A stretch of DNA of 64,000 nucleotides from Rhodosorus marinus (taxonomy: Eukaryota; Rhodophyta; Stylonematophyceae; Stylonematales; Stylonemataceae), in assembly GCA_029953675.1 (NCBI GenBank), contig JAMWBK010000003.1:3100001-3164000 (forward strand). Reading direction: 5' to 3'. Positions 13,227-25,327 of this stretch are shown here, piece by piece. The notes below the pieces were generated by a model. It was not told the origin of the DNA, ran no database searches, and saw only the letters and a list, made by a program, of their open reading frames with translations. Position 1 is the stretch's first letter, and each line of letters starts with the position of its first letter. The translations under genes and the position numbers were made by a program.

Positions 13227-14314
13227 CCTCGCATTTGCCGTGAGAGAAAAGATTTCTTAGAGACACGCAAAAGCGGGTCAGAACGCGCTCATTTTTACCC
13301 TCGAGAGGCGAGAGGCTACCTCGTCAAGCATCGTCTCTGAATAAAAATTCTGCACGAGTCCACTCGGTTACAGCAATCACAACGGATCGTGGGATGGAAG
13401 AATCCCACCCCCGGCCAAACACGCGGTCCAACAATACCTTTTTGACTGAGTAAGAATTGAAAACGATTGCATTTGTATTTCAGTAAAACAATATACTTCC
13501 GAACAAATATATTAGAAAAATGTCATATCTACTAGAAATACCTTAAAACTAATACAAAACAAACGTTTAATGTCCCAAAACACCGGAGTCATCCCTGGAT
13601 CTTTCCCAGTACTTATTTGCTTCTTTTTTCTGGCTTTTTACGGATCAATTAATGAATTCCGGCAGGGACATTGCATCATTCCTCATAGTTTTTGTTTTTA
13701 CTAACTTTTTCAGGTTTGGTAGGAAATACTAGATCCGTTCAGTTTGTCTAAGCCCCACTAATCTCACTATTTTTCCAATGATTGGAGTAAAGGTTTTCCT
13801 AATTCAGTATAATTATTATAATTGGATACATATATTTCCAATAATAATAATAATAATTTATATATTCGCATAAATACTTTTTTATTGGATACTATGGTTA
13901 TAATTCGCCGAAGGATTGGGGAAACTCCTTAGGACTTTGTTATCTTGCATGCAATTGGTTAAATATTGATTGAGAACAACCATTTTTCATGAAAAGCATT
14001 TTGCTCGGGCACGTTCTGGATCAGTGGACCGGAAAAGGCCAATGTTTGCTGAAAATCGTGAGGGGGGGTATGTTTTCTTTTTTTTAAAGGAATTTGGAGT
14101 TAAACGCTGTGTGTTTGCTGTGTTTTTTGGGGGGTTGGAGTTGATGGTTTGGGATTTCGATTTCACGTGTATGAGGTTTTGGGGTTTAGATCTGAGGTAG
14201 GTTGGTAGTTGGAGAAAGAACTGAAGACAATACTGGTCTTTAGATTCTTGTTCAACTCCATTCGTAGGACTTTGAGGAAAACGAGGAGGTATTTGAAGAC
14301 CAGTTGTTTTCAAT
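13227..14314. other. AT-rich divergent intergenic region
   Basis: About 1.1 kb between the divergently transcribed Brr6-like and RAD16-like genes. The middle (about 13440-13960) is strongly AT-rich with short ATT/AAT runs, including a (AAT)n-like tract near 13840. It probably holds both promoters. I see no supported gene, RNA or repeat in it. Confidence 0.5.
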
Positions 14315-17300
14315 ATGCGCGAAACGCGATCGCGGAGACGGCGTGTAGAAGATGATCAGGCCGGGCAAGGGTCTCGAAGTCTTCGGTCGCGTGCGAGCAC
14401 TGGGGGAGATGAAGCGCATTCGTCCAGTGACTCCGATTTTAAAGCAGAGGTTGATTCCTCCTCTTCTGAGGCATCGGAGTTGTCCAGTGAAATTCTTGAT
14501 TCCTCGGAAGACATTTTTCGTATCCCCAACTTCGCGTCTGACGAGCTTCCTATTTCAGAGGAGGAGCAGGCCAAGCGACCTCGTCGCGCACGTAAGAAGA
14601 AGGATACCTACAAAGCATATGACTGGGAGACGGAGTATAGTCGTGAAGCTTACGAATCTAAGATTGCCGAGCATGTTGATGAAAATGGAGAGCTGGACAC
14701 CGACAAGTTGGTCAAGCGGAAGATCCCAGAGGTCATGAAGCAGCCAAAGCAGCTTACTTTGCCGTTGCTACCATTTCAGGAAGAGTCCCTTTGGTGGATG
14801 GCGAATCAGGAGGATACGCGGTACAAAGGAGGAATCCTCGCTGATGAAATGGGAATGGGGAAAACACTGCAGACTATTTCACTGATCTTAGCGCGTAGAA
14901 AGCGAGAGAAAGATCCTTCCTTGGTATGCGATTCTCCAAAAGATGGGCTTGATGATGTTAGAGTCGGAAGCTCCTCTTCTGATTCGTTCAAAACTTTCAT
15001 CCTCTTCTCGGCAGAGCAAAACTACTCTCGTCGTCTGTCCTCTTGTAGCGTTAAACCAATGGCAGTCGGAGATCAAGAAATTCACTGAGAAGGGCTCTCT
15101 TTCAGTTCTACTCTACCATGGGCCGAAGAGACCCGCGGATCCGGCAGTATTGGCGGAGTACGATGTTGTCTTGACCACGTATTCCATTGTCGAAGCAGAG
15201 TACCGAGCGAAGATGGGGTACCAGAAAACCGCCTGTCAGTATTGTGGAAATCGGTACTACACCGAAAAGTTGAAGGTCCACAATAAGTATTTCTGCGGTC
15301 CCGATGCAAAAATGACAGCCAGACAGGCTCTCACCGAGAGGAGAGCACCACTGAGGCGTTTCGGACGCTCTAATATTGATTCGGAGTCGAGTTCAGACGA
15401 TAGTGAACCTCAACCAAAGAAGCCACGAGTAGCCAGAGGCAAGACTCGCCAGAAATCCTCTACAAGGTCACGCAAAAAGTCAACAAACGGCAATCATTCG
15501 AGGGACAGCTCAGAATTTGATGACAGTGACGATGAAGTCTACAAGAAGCCTGGGCCAGCGGGAAATAAGAAGACTCCAAAATTGATGAACGCGGAAGGTA
15601 AAAAGGAAGCGGGGACAAAGGGAGCGAAAGATCGCCGGTCCGCCCTCGAGAAGGCAATGGAGCACCCGCATGCGGGAATGTCCAGGAGGGAATGGGCCAA
15701 CGCAATCGCCAAGGCAAGACAAGAGTTGGCCCCAGAGTATAAGAAGCTATCGGAAGAAAATAGTACAAGAAGCCCTCTCCATTCTACGATTTTCTTCCGG
15801 GTCGTCTTGGATGAGGCTCATTTCATCAAGGAAAAAAGTACCAGCACAGCAAAAGCTGTGTTCGCGTTGGAATCCAAACATCGATGGGCTCTGTCCGGTT
15901 CGTTTTCATGGAAAACCAATACACACAGCTTTTCGAAATCATAGCTGAGAGTTCTAAACACAAGTGGTATCTCCTACTAGGTACTCCGTTGCAGAACAGA
16001 GTTTCCGAGCTGTTCTCATTGGTTAAATTTCTCCGAATTTATCCATTCTCGTTTTACTTCAATGTGTCCGGAACTTGTTCATCCGTCAACTGGGACTTCG
16101 ACATCGATACCGGAAAGTGCCGAACGTGTAATCTGAGCAGGTCGGTGCATTACGCGTGGTGGAACAAGCTGATCATGAATCCAATTAAGCGTTTCGGATA
16201 CTCTGGGGGAGGAATTACGTCAATGATCCTTCTCAAGTACGGGGTTCTTGACGAGATCCTTCTAAGAAGGACAAAGCAGGATCGAGAGGCTGATTTGGTT
16301 TTGCCCCCAAAGTTTGTACATATGCGGAAGGACGTTTTCGACGAGCAGGAAGACGATTTTTACATGGCGTTGTACACTCAAAGCAAGGCCCAGTTCAATA
16401 CTTACGTTCAGGTACGCAGTGGGCACCGCCTTGCTCCCCTATTTGTGCAGTCGAATCCGATCGGAAGTCTTAGTGAGCTCATCGTTTTCTTCCTTTACCA
16501 ATGGACAGTCTGGGACCGTGCTGAACAACTACGCGCATATTTTCGACCTCCTAACACGATTACGACAAGCAGTGAACCATCCGTATTTAGTATCTTGCTC
16601 CCAGAAGGCTTATTTGGAGAGCACACAGACCCTCTGCGGTTTGTGCAAAGAAACCGCGGAGGATTGCATAGAAACTGGATGTGCACATCGATTTGACAGA
16701 ACCTGCCTGACTGACTACATATCTGGGTACGATGGGGATGATTCACCGAAGTGTCCGGTGTGCGAGTCGCTGCTGACGGTCGATTTAAACTCGCCCGCTA
16801 TTAAGCTGGATCGGCCCGCTTCAGAATCCAGGGCTCCCGGCATACTCAGTAAGCTCTCTGTTTCTGTCTGTAGGACGTTTCTCACAGTATTAACACGTTT
16901 CCTCTGACCTCACTATCTAGAACGCCTTGGGAACCTGGAGCAATTCCAAAGCAGCACGAAGGTTGAGGCCCTGCTGGAGGAGCTTCAGTGGATGCTCGAA
17001 CGGGACAGGTCTAGCAAGGCAATTATCTTTTCGCAATTTGTGAGCATGCTGGACATAATCGAGCACAGGCTCAAGCTTGCAGGTTTGAGTTGCGTCAAAC
17101 TGGTCGGCAGCCAGACATTTAACAAGCGAAATCAGCAGATAAACAGCTTCATGCACGATCCGGACGTGCCGATCTTCCTGATCAGTCTGAAGGCGGGAGG
17201 GCTCGCACTGAATCTTACGGTGGCTTCACACGTTTTCCTCATGGATGTAAGTCCTGATTGCATTATTCAGTTTCCTCGACTCTCCTGAGACCTAACGGGT

Positions 17301-17647
17301 GAACTTTGAATCGACTCGTTTAGCCCTGGTGGAATCCTGCTGCTGAGCAACAAGCTATGGATCGAATCCACAGAATTGGCCAATACAAGTACGTAACGTA
17401 GCTCTGAAAGCACCATGTTTAACTACTAGCGAGTACTTTGCCCTCCTTACTCACTGCAAGCAATTGAACCCCTTTCAACCCTTGCAGACCAATAAGAGCC
17501 ATACGACTCACCATAAGAGATACTATAGAAGACCGAATTCTGCGTCTGCAGGAGAAGAAGCGATTAGTGTTTGAGAGCACAGTCGGGAAAGACAAGGAAG
17601 CCCTGAACCGCCTTACTGAAGCCGATATGAAGTTCCTCTTCCAGTAG
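14315..17647 (+). CDS. RAD16: RAD16-type SNF2 ATPase with RING finger (nucleotide-excision repair)
   Basis: RAD16 proteins pair a SNF2 translocase with a RING E3 domain and act in global-genome nucleotide excision repair. An acidic Ser-rich N-terminus precedes the ATPase: motif I DEMGMGKT, motif Ia VVCPLVALNQW, motif II LDEAH, LSGTPLQNR, LLRRTK, then the helicase-C half with FSQFVSMLD, SLKAGGLALNL and DRIHRIGQ. A Cys2-His-Cys motif typical of RAD16 (CQYCGN...H...FC) and a roughly 130-residue basic/Ser insert lie before motif II. The RING (CGLC...ETGC AH RF D RTC...CPVC) sits inside the second lobe. At least six short introns are implied, e.g. CAG|GTACGC...GACAG|TCTGGG near 16411-16509. The frame runs from the ATG at 14315 to TAG at 17645. 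One RING cysteine is replaced by Asp. Confidence 0.92.
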
Positions 17648-17859
17648 TAGAGTGCCGGGCGCGAGACGAGTTCACACTGCCGTTCCATACCATGTACCAC
17701 GAGCAGCCAGCCGTACTGTCTCAGGGTTCATAATGTTCACTACTAAATTAAGTCCATCAGATAGGAGAACCAGAAGTAGCCCGCTTGAGTTGTTGAATGA
17801 TTTAAAACATATTACCGCTACATATAGAAAACAGAAGGTATCCCATTGTACCCCTCCGG

Positions 17860-19977
17860 TCATGACCTGAACCTTGCGAAAGGCTCCCCTGGCATCCACT
17901 TCGGAGAAAAGCCTCGCACCAGCAGGTCGAAAAGTACTCGTGCTCCGACTTTAAACTCCTGCTCTGCTCCTGAGTACGGATCCCCTTGCTCGTGCAGGTA
18001 CTCATAGGTGTCCACAGGCTGGAAAGAGTGCATGCATTTTTTACGAGTTGAAGGGTTCACAGTCAGTTTTAGATAGAGTGAAGCCGAAGATGTATGCCCA
18101 GGAGGGCACAGCAAGGATTGCTTCAGACGATTCTGTCCAGTATCGAGCTCTTGTTATGCTCCGTTATAGTGCTCTTTTGCAAGGCTCCGGCTTACCTGGT
18201 GGTAAACATTTCTGTTGTAGTCCCAGACCGTGGCATTAAGATACTCATCAATATCCTAGGAATGGATTGCGCTCGTGCGTAAGAAGCTAGGGGTTGACTC
18301 CGAAGCGAACGTATTGCTGACTTACCTGTTCATGGTTTGTGAAACTGAAACCGTGCGTTATTTTCATGGCAGGTACCCCCTTTCTGGCAAATGGGAGCTG
18401 GTCACTTCGGAAGAACAGGCCTTGTTCGGGAGCAGGATCCGGAGCAACTCTCTGGCCCTCTTCGCGGGCGGCGCGGGCGAGAATGTCACCCAGAGTACTT
18501 CTTTCGGATCCAATTCCTACAGAATCCGTGGTAGGGCCCCAAACGTTCATCCCGTCCATGTTCAAAACCGCCGCACACTGGGCTAGGGGAAGCAGGGGAT
18601 GATCTGCATAGTAGGATGAACCCAAAAGTACTGCTTCCTCGGCAGTGGGCGTGATGACAACCAGCTGCGGCGATTATACACAAGAGACACAGGCTTCCGG
18701 TCAGCGGCAAGCAGCTTGCTTAGAGCGTCTTTTTGCGCAGCAAACCTTTCTCTTGCAACACCGCGCTTGGCTCTTCATCGCCGCAAAGTACGTGGCAAGC
18801 TCCAACAGTTTGCCCACGCCAGAAGCGTTATCCAATGCCCCTGGATAAATAACTTTTTCGCCGTTTCTTTCGATCGCCCCCAAGTGGTCATGGTGTGACG
18901 TCAGGATCACATGCTCGTTGTTTCCGGCAGACCCGTCAAGCTGACCGATGACATTCAAACCGTATAATTCACGTCTTGTAATCTGGATTTCATACGCGTT
19001 GGGAATGGAGTTTTCCTGAGTCAGATGGTAACCAAGACACCATCCTCCTGGACATAAAACTTACGTCCAGTCTGACATGCAATATCATATCTGTCTCTTG
19101 CATACAGAGGCCACCTCTGTTCGCCTCCTCGAATGCTCTATCGATTGAAATTTTGAGGATTCTTTCAGCGATATGCTGGGCTACCCAAGCTCTGATTTTC
19201 AGCCCTTCTTCTCCGTCCTTGGACATCAGCCTGATGTTCTCTCCTCCATCCGGTGATTGTAGAACGTTCCATCCATAACCGGCGCTTTCAGTTGTGTGAA
19301 CAAGTAGGACTCCAGCTGCGCCTCTTCTTCTAAGCTCCTCAACCTTATAAACCCACCTGGTGCGTGTTACGAACATTCAACCACTCTCAGGTTGGCCCGT
19401 GTCCACTAAGCTTCGTTGAATCCTCTTACCTGCCATAGTATGTCAACGGTCCTTCGAAAGGGTCATTTACAAGACACAGGATGACTCGACCGCGGACGTC
19501 AGTGGAGCAAAAACTGTCGTAGTCTTCCGGATTCCCGTCTGTTTTAATACAATATCCACCGTACAGAATTCTTTCGTCTTTCAGCTCAACTATGTTAACG
19601 TTTTCAGCTTCGCTTGTTATGACGAAGTCTTGTCCCCGGCGCAGGTTGTCGGAACCGATCGACAGATTCACGGCAGGGAGAGTGACACCTTGGAGTGGGA
19701 CAGTTTGAACTGTAGTTTTGAACCCAATAGTGTCTAGGACTCCTCGGATGTACTGCACTGCAGAAATTTCGCCCTCTGTTCCCACAGCTCGGCCTTCAAG
19801 ACTGAGAGAAGACAGATACTTAATGTGACTGTCCAGCCTAGCAGTGTTTAGAACAACCCCCGGAAACCGATCCTCGGACATGAGGAATCCTAGTCCACCA
19901 AATAAGGCGACCACTGTAAAAAGCGCAACGGTCAGCCAAACAATCCGAATTCGAGGCCGACGACGATAAACTGCCAT
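17860..19977 (-). CDS. Membrane-anchored M28-family zinc aminopeptidase-like protein
   Basis: M28 peptidases use two zinc ions to remove N-terminal residues. The protein starts with a basic stretch and one hydrophobic segment (WLTVALFTVVALFGGLGF), predicting a type II anchor, then a PA-like insert region (19.0-19.7 kb). Family ligands are visible: SHHDHLG, GALDNASG, TAEEAVLLGS and LNMDGMN. The C-terminal exon has a His in MHSFQPVDTYEY followed by SGAEQEFKVGARVLFDL, matching the last zinc ligand and final helix of bacterial M28 proteins. The ATG at 19977 directly precedes MAVYRRR and is preferred. There are at least four short introns. It converges on the RAD16-like gene, which ends about 210 nt away. 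Substrate is unknown. Confidence 0.85.
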
Positions 19978-20937
19978 GCTGTGTGTCAAAAAAAAACTCG
20001 AACTCCTGTCCGCCAACTGCGCAGCCACTACGTCCAGATCATCCTCAAACCAAGGATCCCATGAACCGCCTCATACGCTCTCATACCCCTAGCTTAGCAA
20101 CATCAACACACCCCATTGAGTCAGACAACCTGTCAGCTATATACGGACTCACGTACAACGACCTTATACAAGTTCTTACATAGTGATCAAAATCTTCATA
20201 CCATCATTCTAAAAGATGGCAGTATTCGTCTACAAGCACCGAGCCCCCCTCCATCCAGAGCGATCGATCAATCGTAAAAGCGATCAACAGGAACCACCTT
20301 CAAAAAGACTGACATATCTTATAAAGATTGAAAAGCAATCAAAAACCTCTTTTTCGGAACGTAGCCCGATTTTACGAGAAATTCACAGTATCTATTATAT
20401 TAAATAATTTACGAGGTGATTCTGAAGCATTTTTTACCTTAATTATGAAGATCTATAATCTATTAATGACTATATATAGCTCAATGCAGGTAATTATTTA
20501 CGAATAGTGAGATTCTATCCGTAGATATAGATAAAATAGAGTGCAATGGAAGATGGCCTAGAAGTCCTTATTATAGTCCTTATACTGTCCTTTACTATGG
20601 AGTTTGTTTGTAAAGAAGAGAAATTATCGGTTGATTGTCGTAAATATTAGAACAGATATGGTCTTAAATAGGGACTATCCGTTGACATGAGAATTTGCTT
20701 GTTGGGATTGGAAAAGGGGCAACGCTGGCTCTGCTCTGCCTTCGACTCTCTGTGGAGATTTTGAGTCATTGCTCTTCCAGTTCGTTGGAAGTGTGGGGTC
20801 TCCTCGCTGTTTTTGAAACAGATCAGTCGTTTGTAGTATTGAACAGAGCGAGAAGTTTGTGCATAGGGTTTTGGTGTTCACGTTGGAAGGCTTGTTAGAG
20901 GGAAGTGGTGTGTGTTTAATGTTTTTATATTTATAGA
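19978..20937. other. AT-rich divergent intergenic region
   Basis: Nearly 1 kb between the divergent M28 peptidase and fibrillin genes. The part from about 20330 to 20660 is very AT-rich. It probably contains both promoters. I see no supported gene. Confidence 0.45.
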
Positions 20938-21776
20938 ATGGTGGTTGGGTTTGTGGGTGCGGTTGGGTTGAGAACGGAGGGGTTGAGGAGGAGGAGAGGT
21001 ATGCAATTATGCGCTGTCGCGAGTGACCATGAGGGTCTGCTGCTTTCTATGGTTGCTGGAACTGATCGGGGGAGAATTTTGGATGAGAAGCAGCGCTCGT
21101 CAGTCGAGAATGTTATTAGCTTGATGGAAAGAGAGAATGAGATGGAGATGGCGTTTCCACAGAACTTGTCGATGCTTGATGGAAGATGGAGGTGTGATTA
21201 TTCTCACCAAACAGAATTCCCATTGGCTTTGCGCGAGCTCACCCCATTGGAGACGATCTCGCCTCATTTGCACTTTTTTTCAGGTTGATCTACACGACAC
21301 GATCAACGCCATCTGCGACTGTTTTTGGAGCTGTGAGGGGAGTCTACCAAGTGTTTGACACGTCGAATAGAACTGTGGAGAACAGAATCGAGTTCAGCTT
21401 GCTTCCAAACATGCCTCGGAGTCCTGCCAGGACCTCTGTTGCTATTACATCCAAGTTCGAGACGATCGACAACAGTCGACTGCGATTGAAAATAAGCAAC
21501 CTCTCAATTCAGCTTGGCAACCTGGTAAGCATTTCTTTCTCTCAGTGCCTCGGTGGATCACGTCGCAACGAAACCCTCGAGCTGAAACCTTAGACTGCTT
21601 TCGCATTCACGCTGAAGGAACCGAGAATGCTTGTATCTATCCCGCCGGAGCTTGCCCCCTTTAAATACCTTACAGATGGCTCCGATGACGTCGACATTAC
21701 GTATGTGGCTGATACCGGTGTTCGTGTCCTTCGGTCTATGAGGGGCGAGCTTCGAGTGTTCGTGAAAGATTTCTGA
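20938..21776 (+). CDS. Plastid lipid-associated protein (PAP/fibrillin family)
   Basis: PAP/fibrillins are lipocalin-like plastid proteins of plastoglobules and thylakoids that bind lipids. An Arg-rich N-terminus (LRTEGLRRRRGMQ) may be a transit peptide. The family signature is clear: LLSMVAGTDRG, an acidic helix, then SMLDGRWR spliced to LIYTTRS, and VYQVFDTSNRTVENRIEF. The last exon gives the C-terminal strand pattern YLTDGSDDVDITYVADTGVR. Introns are 21192-21283 (TGGAG|GTGTG...TTCAG|GTTGATC) and 21525-21593 (CTG|GTAAGC...TTAG|ACTGC); both keep frame. The TGA is at 21774. This is the best single indicator of a plastid in the window. Confidence 0.9.
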
Positions 21777-22291
21777 AAACGAAGAGAGACAGGATTGAGA
21801 ACAGATCTTAGTAGCAGCCTCCGATTACGTTTCATCACATACTTTCTCCTCGTGTGTATGGTGTGTGCTGTACGGCGTACGGTTGCATGGGTATAGATAT
21901 TCGCGGTGGGTTTTTTTAATGTCCTTTTTCTACTCCTCAACGGAGGTCTGTAGAGCAGTTAGATAATCGTAAGCAGGTGTATAACAACATTGTATAATAG
22001 TCAACTCTAGTCTGGACACGCTAATTCGCTTGATCATTACTATCTCACATGGTATGAGGCAAATCACACTGCGTTCCTTGAGATAATAGTTAGCCCCCGA
22101 TTGCCCATCTTACATACCACAACCCTCTTCCTTCCGCGGCAGCCCCACTTAAAACGCTGTCAACTTCCCACATCGCACATCTTACATACCACAGCCCTCG
22201 GCCTTCTAGCTAAAGCCCCATTGAAACTTCGTCAACTTCCCACATTTCCATCTTACAAAGCTCCCTGTACAAGTGACTCCATTTCGTATTT
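21777..22291. other. Convergent intergenic stretch (fibrillin/YIF1 3' ends)
   Basis: About 0.5 kb between the 3' ends of the fibrillin and YIF1 genes. It has an imperfect direct repeat at about 22104-22155 and 22179-22230, sharing 'atcttacataccac' and 'gtcaacttcccacat'-like words. No gene is supported. Confidence 0.45.
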
Positions 22292-24140
22292 CTAAGGTTT
22301 TACCGAGAGCAGCCAATAGAGTGGGTACTGCAGCAAGGCGATGAACAGTAGAAAGTAGTTTCTTGTTGCGGTATCAGCGCTCGTCAAGCCCACACTCCCT
22401 TGGTCTGAAGGCAACAGAATTCTCCTGTACGTTCTGATAAGGAACAGCCCCATCATCGAAGCACTGTACAGCAGAAGCGGAAAGTACATGAACCTGGCTA
22501 TGCATCCGATCAGGAGAGACACAACAAGCCTACAAAGCCAAAGGAGCCGGGAGCAAAGAGTCAGCGAAGGGAGGCGTCTTAACGAAACTCAGACCCTGTT
22601 GTCAACAATGCCATCCTACCCAACAAACTTGTACCCTCGAAATGCGATGAAGTCAAGCCAAGGAGCACTCTTGGCATTGACCAGGTAGAATCCCAAGCGG
22701 ATCAAAAGCACTTCAAAGGTAACCACCCCAATGGCCACTGAGGCAGTGCTCGCCATTTTCTGGTCCCAGCAAGGGAGAAAGAGTATGCGGTTCAGCTGAG
22801 GCGCTCAACACAACTAACGCACAATCTCACCCGCGCATTCCGGAGTTATTACCTCTGGAGTGAAAACACCTTTAGTGCCAGAGATGAAGCCCACGAGTAG
22901 CACATACGTAACCAACGCCATGACCGGGATGTAGAGATCAGGTGCATTCACATCATCCCTCGGAATCGAACGTGAATATTGTTCGTCTGTGGTTGGCTGA
23001 TTGTAGTTGCTCGAATCGATTGTTTTCCTCTGCCACGTCTAAAAGAAACAACCGAAGACGTTTAGGGTGTTTTGTTTAGAGACGAGAACGAATGGACGGA
23101 GCAGATTCAACCCTTCGTCCGAATGAACGTGACTTGCCTTGTTCATGAACGGACAAAGAATGAGGAAAAGTTTCTTCAAGACGTAACGATTGTCTACGGC
23201 AAAATACGGTTTGGGCACTCTGAAAAACCCTTTCACCTGAGAAACAGGATAGGCGGGAGGAGCGAAAGGGAGTTAGAACAGGCTTTGAGACACGTTGCGC
23301 TTTTGATATTGAGTTCTTCAGCGTACCTGTTCTTGATTGTTGTTCATCAACTGCTTCCCATACTGCGGAATAAACTGCGATGATACTGTTGCGAACATCT
23401 GCTGGGCGAAATTGTTGTCATTCGGTTGAAACCCCAGGATGTTCGGAATGCCGGGCTGCGCCTGGCCTCCTGGCTGAAAGTTCGGCTGTGGAGGTTGTTG
23501 CTGCTGTTGTTGCTGCTGTTGTTGCTGTTGCATGGGCACTGGCTGAAATCCAGGATTCTGCTGTTGTGGTGCGGAATTGTCCATCATCCCCTGCTGATTG
23601 GGCTGCGAAAAGCTTGGTCCTGGCACAAAATTATTCTGCATCGGCACAGAGTAGTTCATCGGTGCAGCCTGGTTCGGTTGCATTCCCGGCTGCATCATCG
23701 GATTTGCCGGTGCAGAGTTCTGAGGGGCATTGTAAAAACCTCCACCAGCTTGTCCTGAGCTCACATAAGGGTCTACTGGCATTCCGTGACTTGGAGGCCG
23801 TTGCGATCTCGAATAAGGATCTGCTCCCATTCCTTGACTCGGAGGCCGTTGTGAGCTCGCGTAAGGATCTTTTCCCATACCTTGACTTGGAGGTCGCTGA
23901 TTTCCAGGCATAAACGGACCTGGTTGATTCATATTATTCGGTGGTTGCCCGCCTAGTATTTTACAGGGTGAAAAATCCGAACGTCAGGACCAAGACAACC
24001 CAACCTAGACTCAACCCCTTGCAACAACCAAGGAGAGCCTTGAGACTCGCTTTCCAGAAGCGAATCGAAACTCGAAACTTACCGTAAGGATTTCGATTCG
24101 CATTTGAATCTCCCGAGTTGTAAAACTGCTGATTTGACAT
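22292..24140 (-). CDS. YIF1: YIF1-family ER-Golgi transport membrane protein with Gln/Pro-rich N-terminus
   Basis: YIF1 partners YIP1 in ER-Golgi vesicle traffic and Rab binding. The second half has the family features: [20 protein letters not shown], then [18 protein letters not shown], and several further hydrophobic helices ending [19 protein letters not shown]. The N-terminal cytosolic region is unusually long (about 220 residues), rich in Gln, Pro and Met, with three 16-residue repeats built on QRPPSxGM...DPY and a 12-Gln run. The ATG at 24140 ([10 protein letters not shown]) is preferred over an upstream in-frame TTG. Introns fall after GKF (about 23.95-24.09 kb), before the VPKPYF exon, and between the membrane helices. 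Confidence 0.87.
23495..23530 (-). repeat. Polyglutamine-coding CAA/CAG microsatellite
   Basis: Twelve consecutive Gln codons, mixed CAA and CAG, within the YIF1-like gene. The mixed codons suggest selection for the amino acid rather than a pure slippage tract. Confidence 0.9.
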
Positions 24141-25327
24141 TGCCGCCAAATTTCAACACTAAAACCAGAAGCACTTATATTTCCGATCAAAAAATACCTA
24201 TCAAACTACAGAAAACCAGGACTCAACACACCCTAAAGTCACCCCGAAACCTTCTCCTCAAAAAACCATCCAACGCACTACTCAACCAAACTCTTCGCGA
24301 AACCTTCTCTTCGTCGAAAACCCGGAAAGAAATACCTGAGGCTTACTTTCGTTCCCAGTTCTCCTCCAAACCGAACCAAAAAGAAACAGAACAGTATCTT
24401 TACCCTCTTACTCAACCGCCCCAACCCAGCTTGCAACTTCCGATTGTCATGATAAAACAGTCCAAACAGCACTCTCATTGTTCTTCTCTGAAAAACAAAT
24501 TTTCGGCCCTTTTTTGAGCCAACTCTATCGATATCTAGTACACTGACACTATTACAACGTGAATAGAGAGCAACGAATGAAACTTCGCATTCGGAATATT
24601 TTAATGAATATACTTTGAGTTCTCCTCGTTATTTTTCGATGATATTTCTTCTGTCTTATAATATGTTGGATGATTCGAGTTTGGTGGATTTTTTTGGATG
24701 CAGCGATAATCTTATTCTTTAAGTTTTTATCGCTAAGAGTTTCGCACCAATCTTTTCTTTCTTTCGCGTTCGAGAATCGTAAATTTGGTGGCTTTTTCTT
24801 ATAAGAAGACCTTAGTCCTACATTAAGGTTGATAATTCTAAACAAAGGCCAGATGGCCATGCTTGGAATTTTGTTTCAAGCACGTTCGGTACGGATCGGA
24901 TTTTTCCTTTTTCGCGGACCTCGTGTGTGAAAAGCTGTGTCCGTCCCTGATGACTTGGTTGATCCTTCCACAAAAAGAAAGCTTTGGCTTTTGCATACCG
25001 GTCCTGTGGGCGTATGAACTTCGGTTGATAACTTTCGGGAACGCGATTCAGCCGTGAAACAGGCGTGAAAAAGGAGGCAATAGTGTTCGGCTCATGGAAC
25101 GACACTTTTCCTTCAATACCGGGGTTCACATCTCACAGCGTTTCACAGGACTCGAGTTGCGAACTTTGGACCCAATCATTGACAGAGTCATGAACTCGCT
25201 CGGTTCTGATCAGCACTTAAAAATCAGGCGTCGTCCAGAGCTCCTTTCAAAAAAAAGCGCTCCCACCAGAAAGAATTCTTCAGTTCGTTTCGTTAAGCCC
25301 AGGTCAATACTTTCAAATTCGTTGTCT
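24141..25327. other. Intergenic region between YIF1 and cyclophilin
   Basis: About 1.2 kb upstream of the YIF1-like gene and downstream of the cyclophilin. The first 700 nt are AT-rich. A minus-strand frame at 24818-25129 (about 100 codons, Pro/Arg/Lys-containing, no recognisable domain) is the only one long enough to consider; it may be a small gene or chance. Confidence 0.35.
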
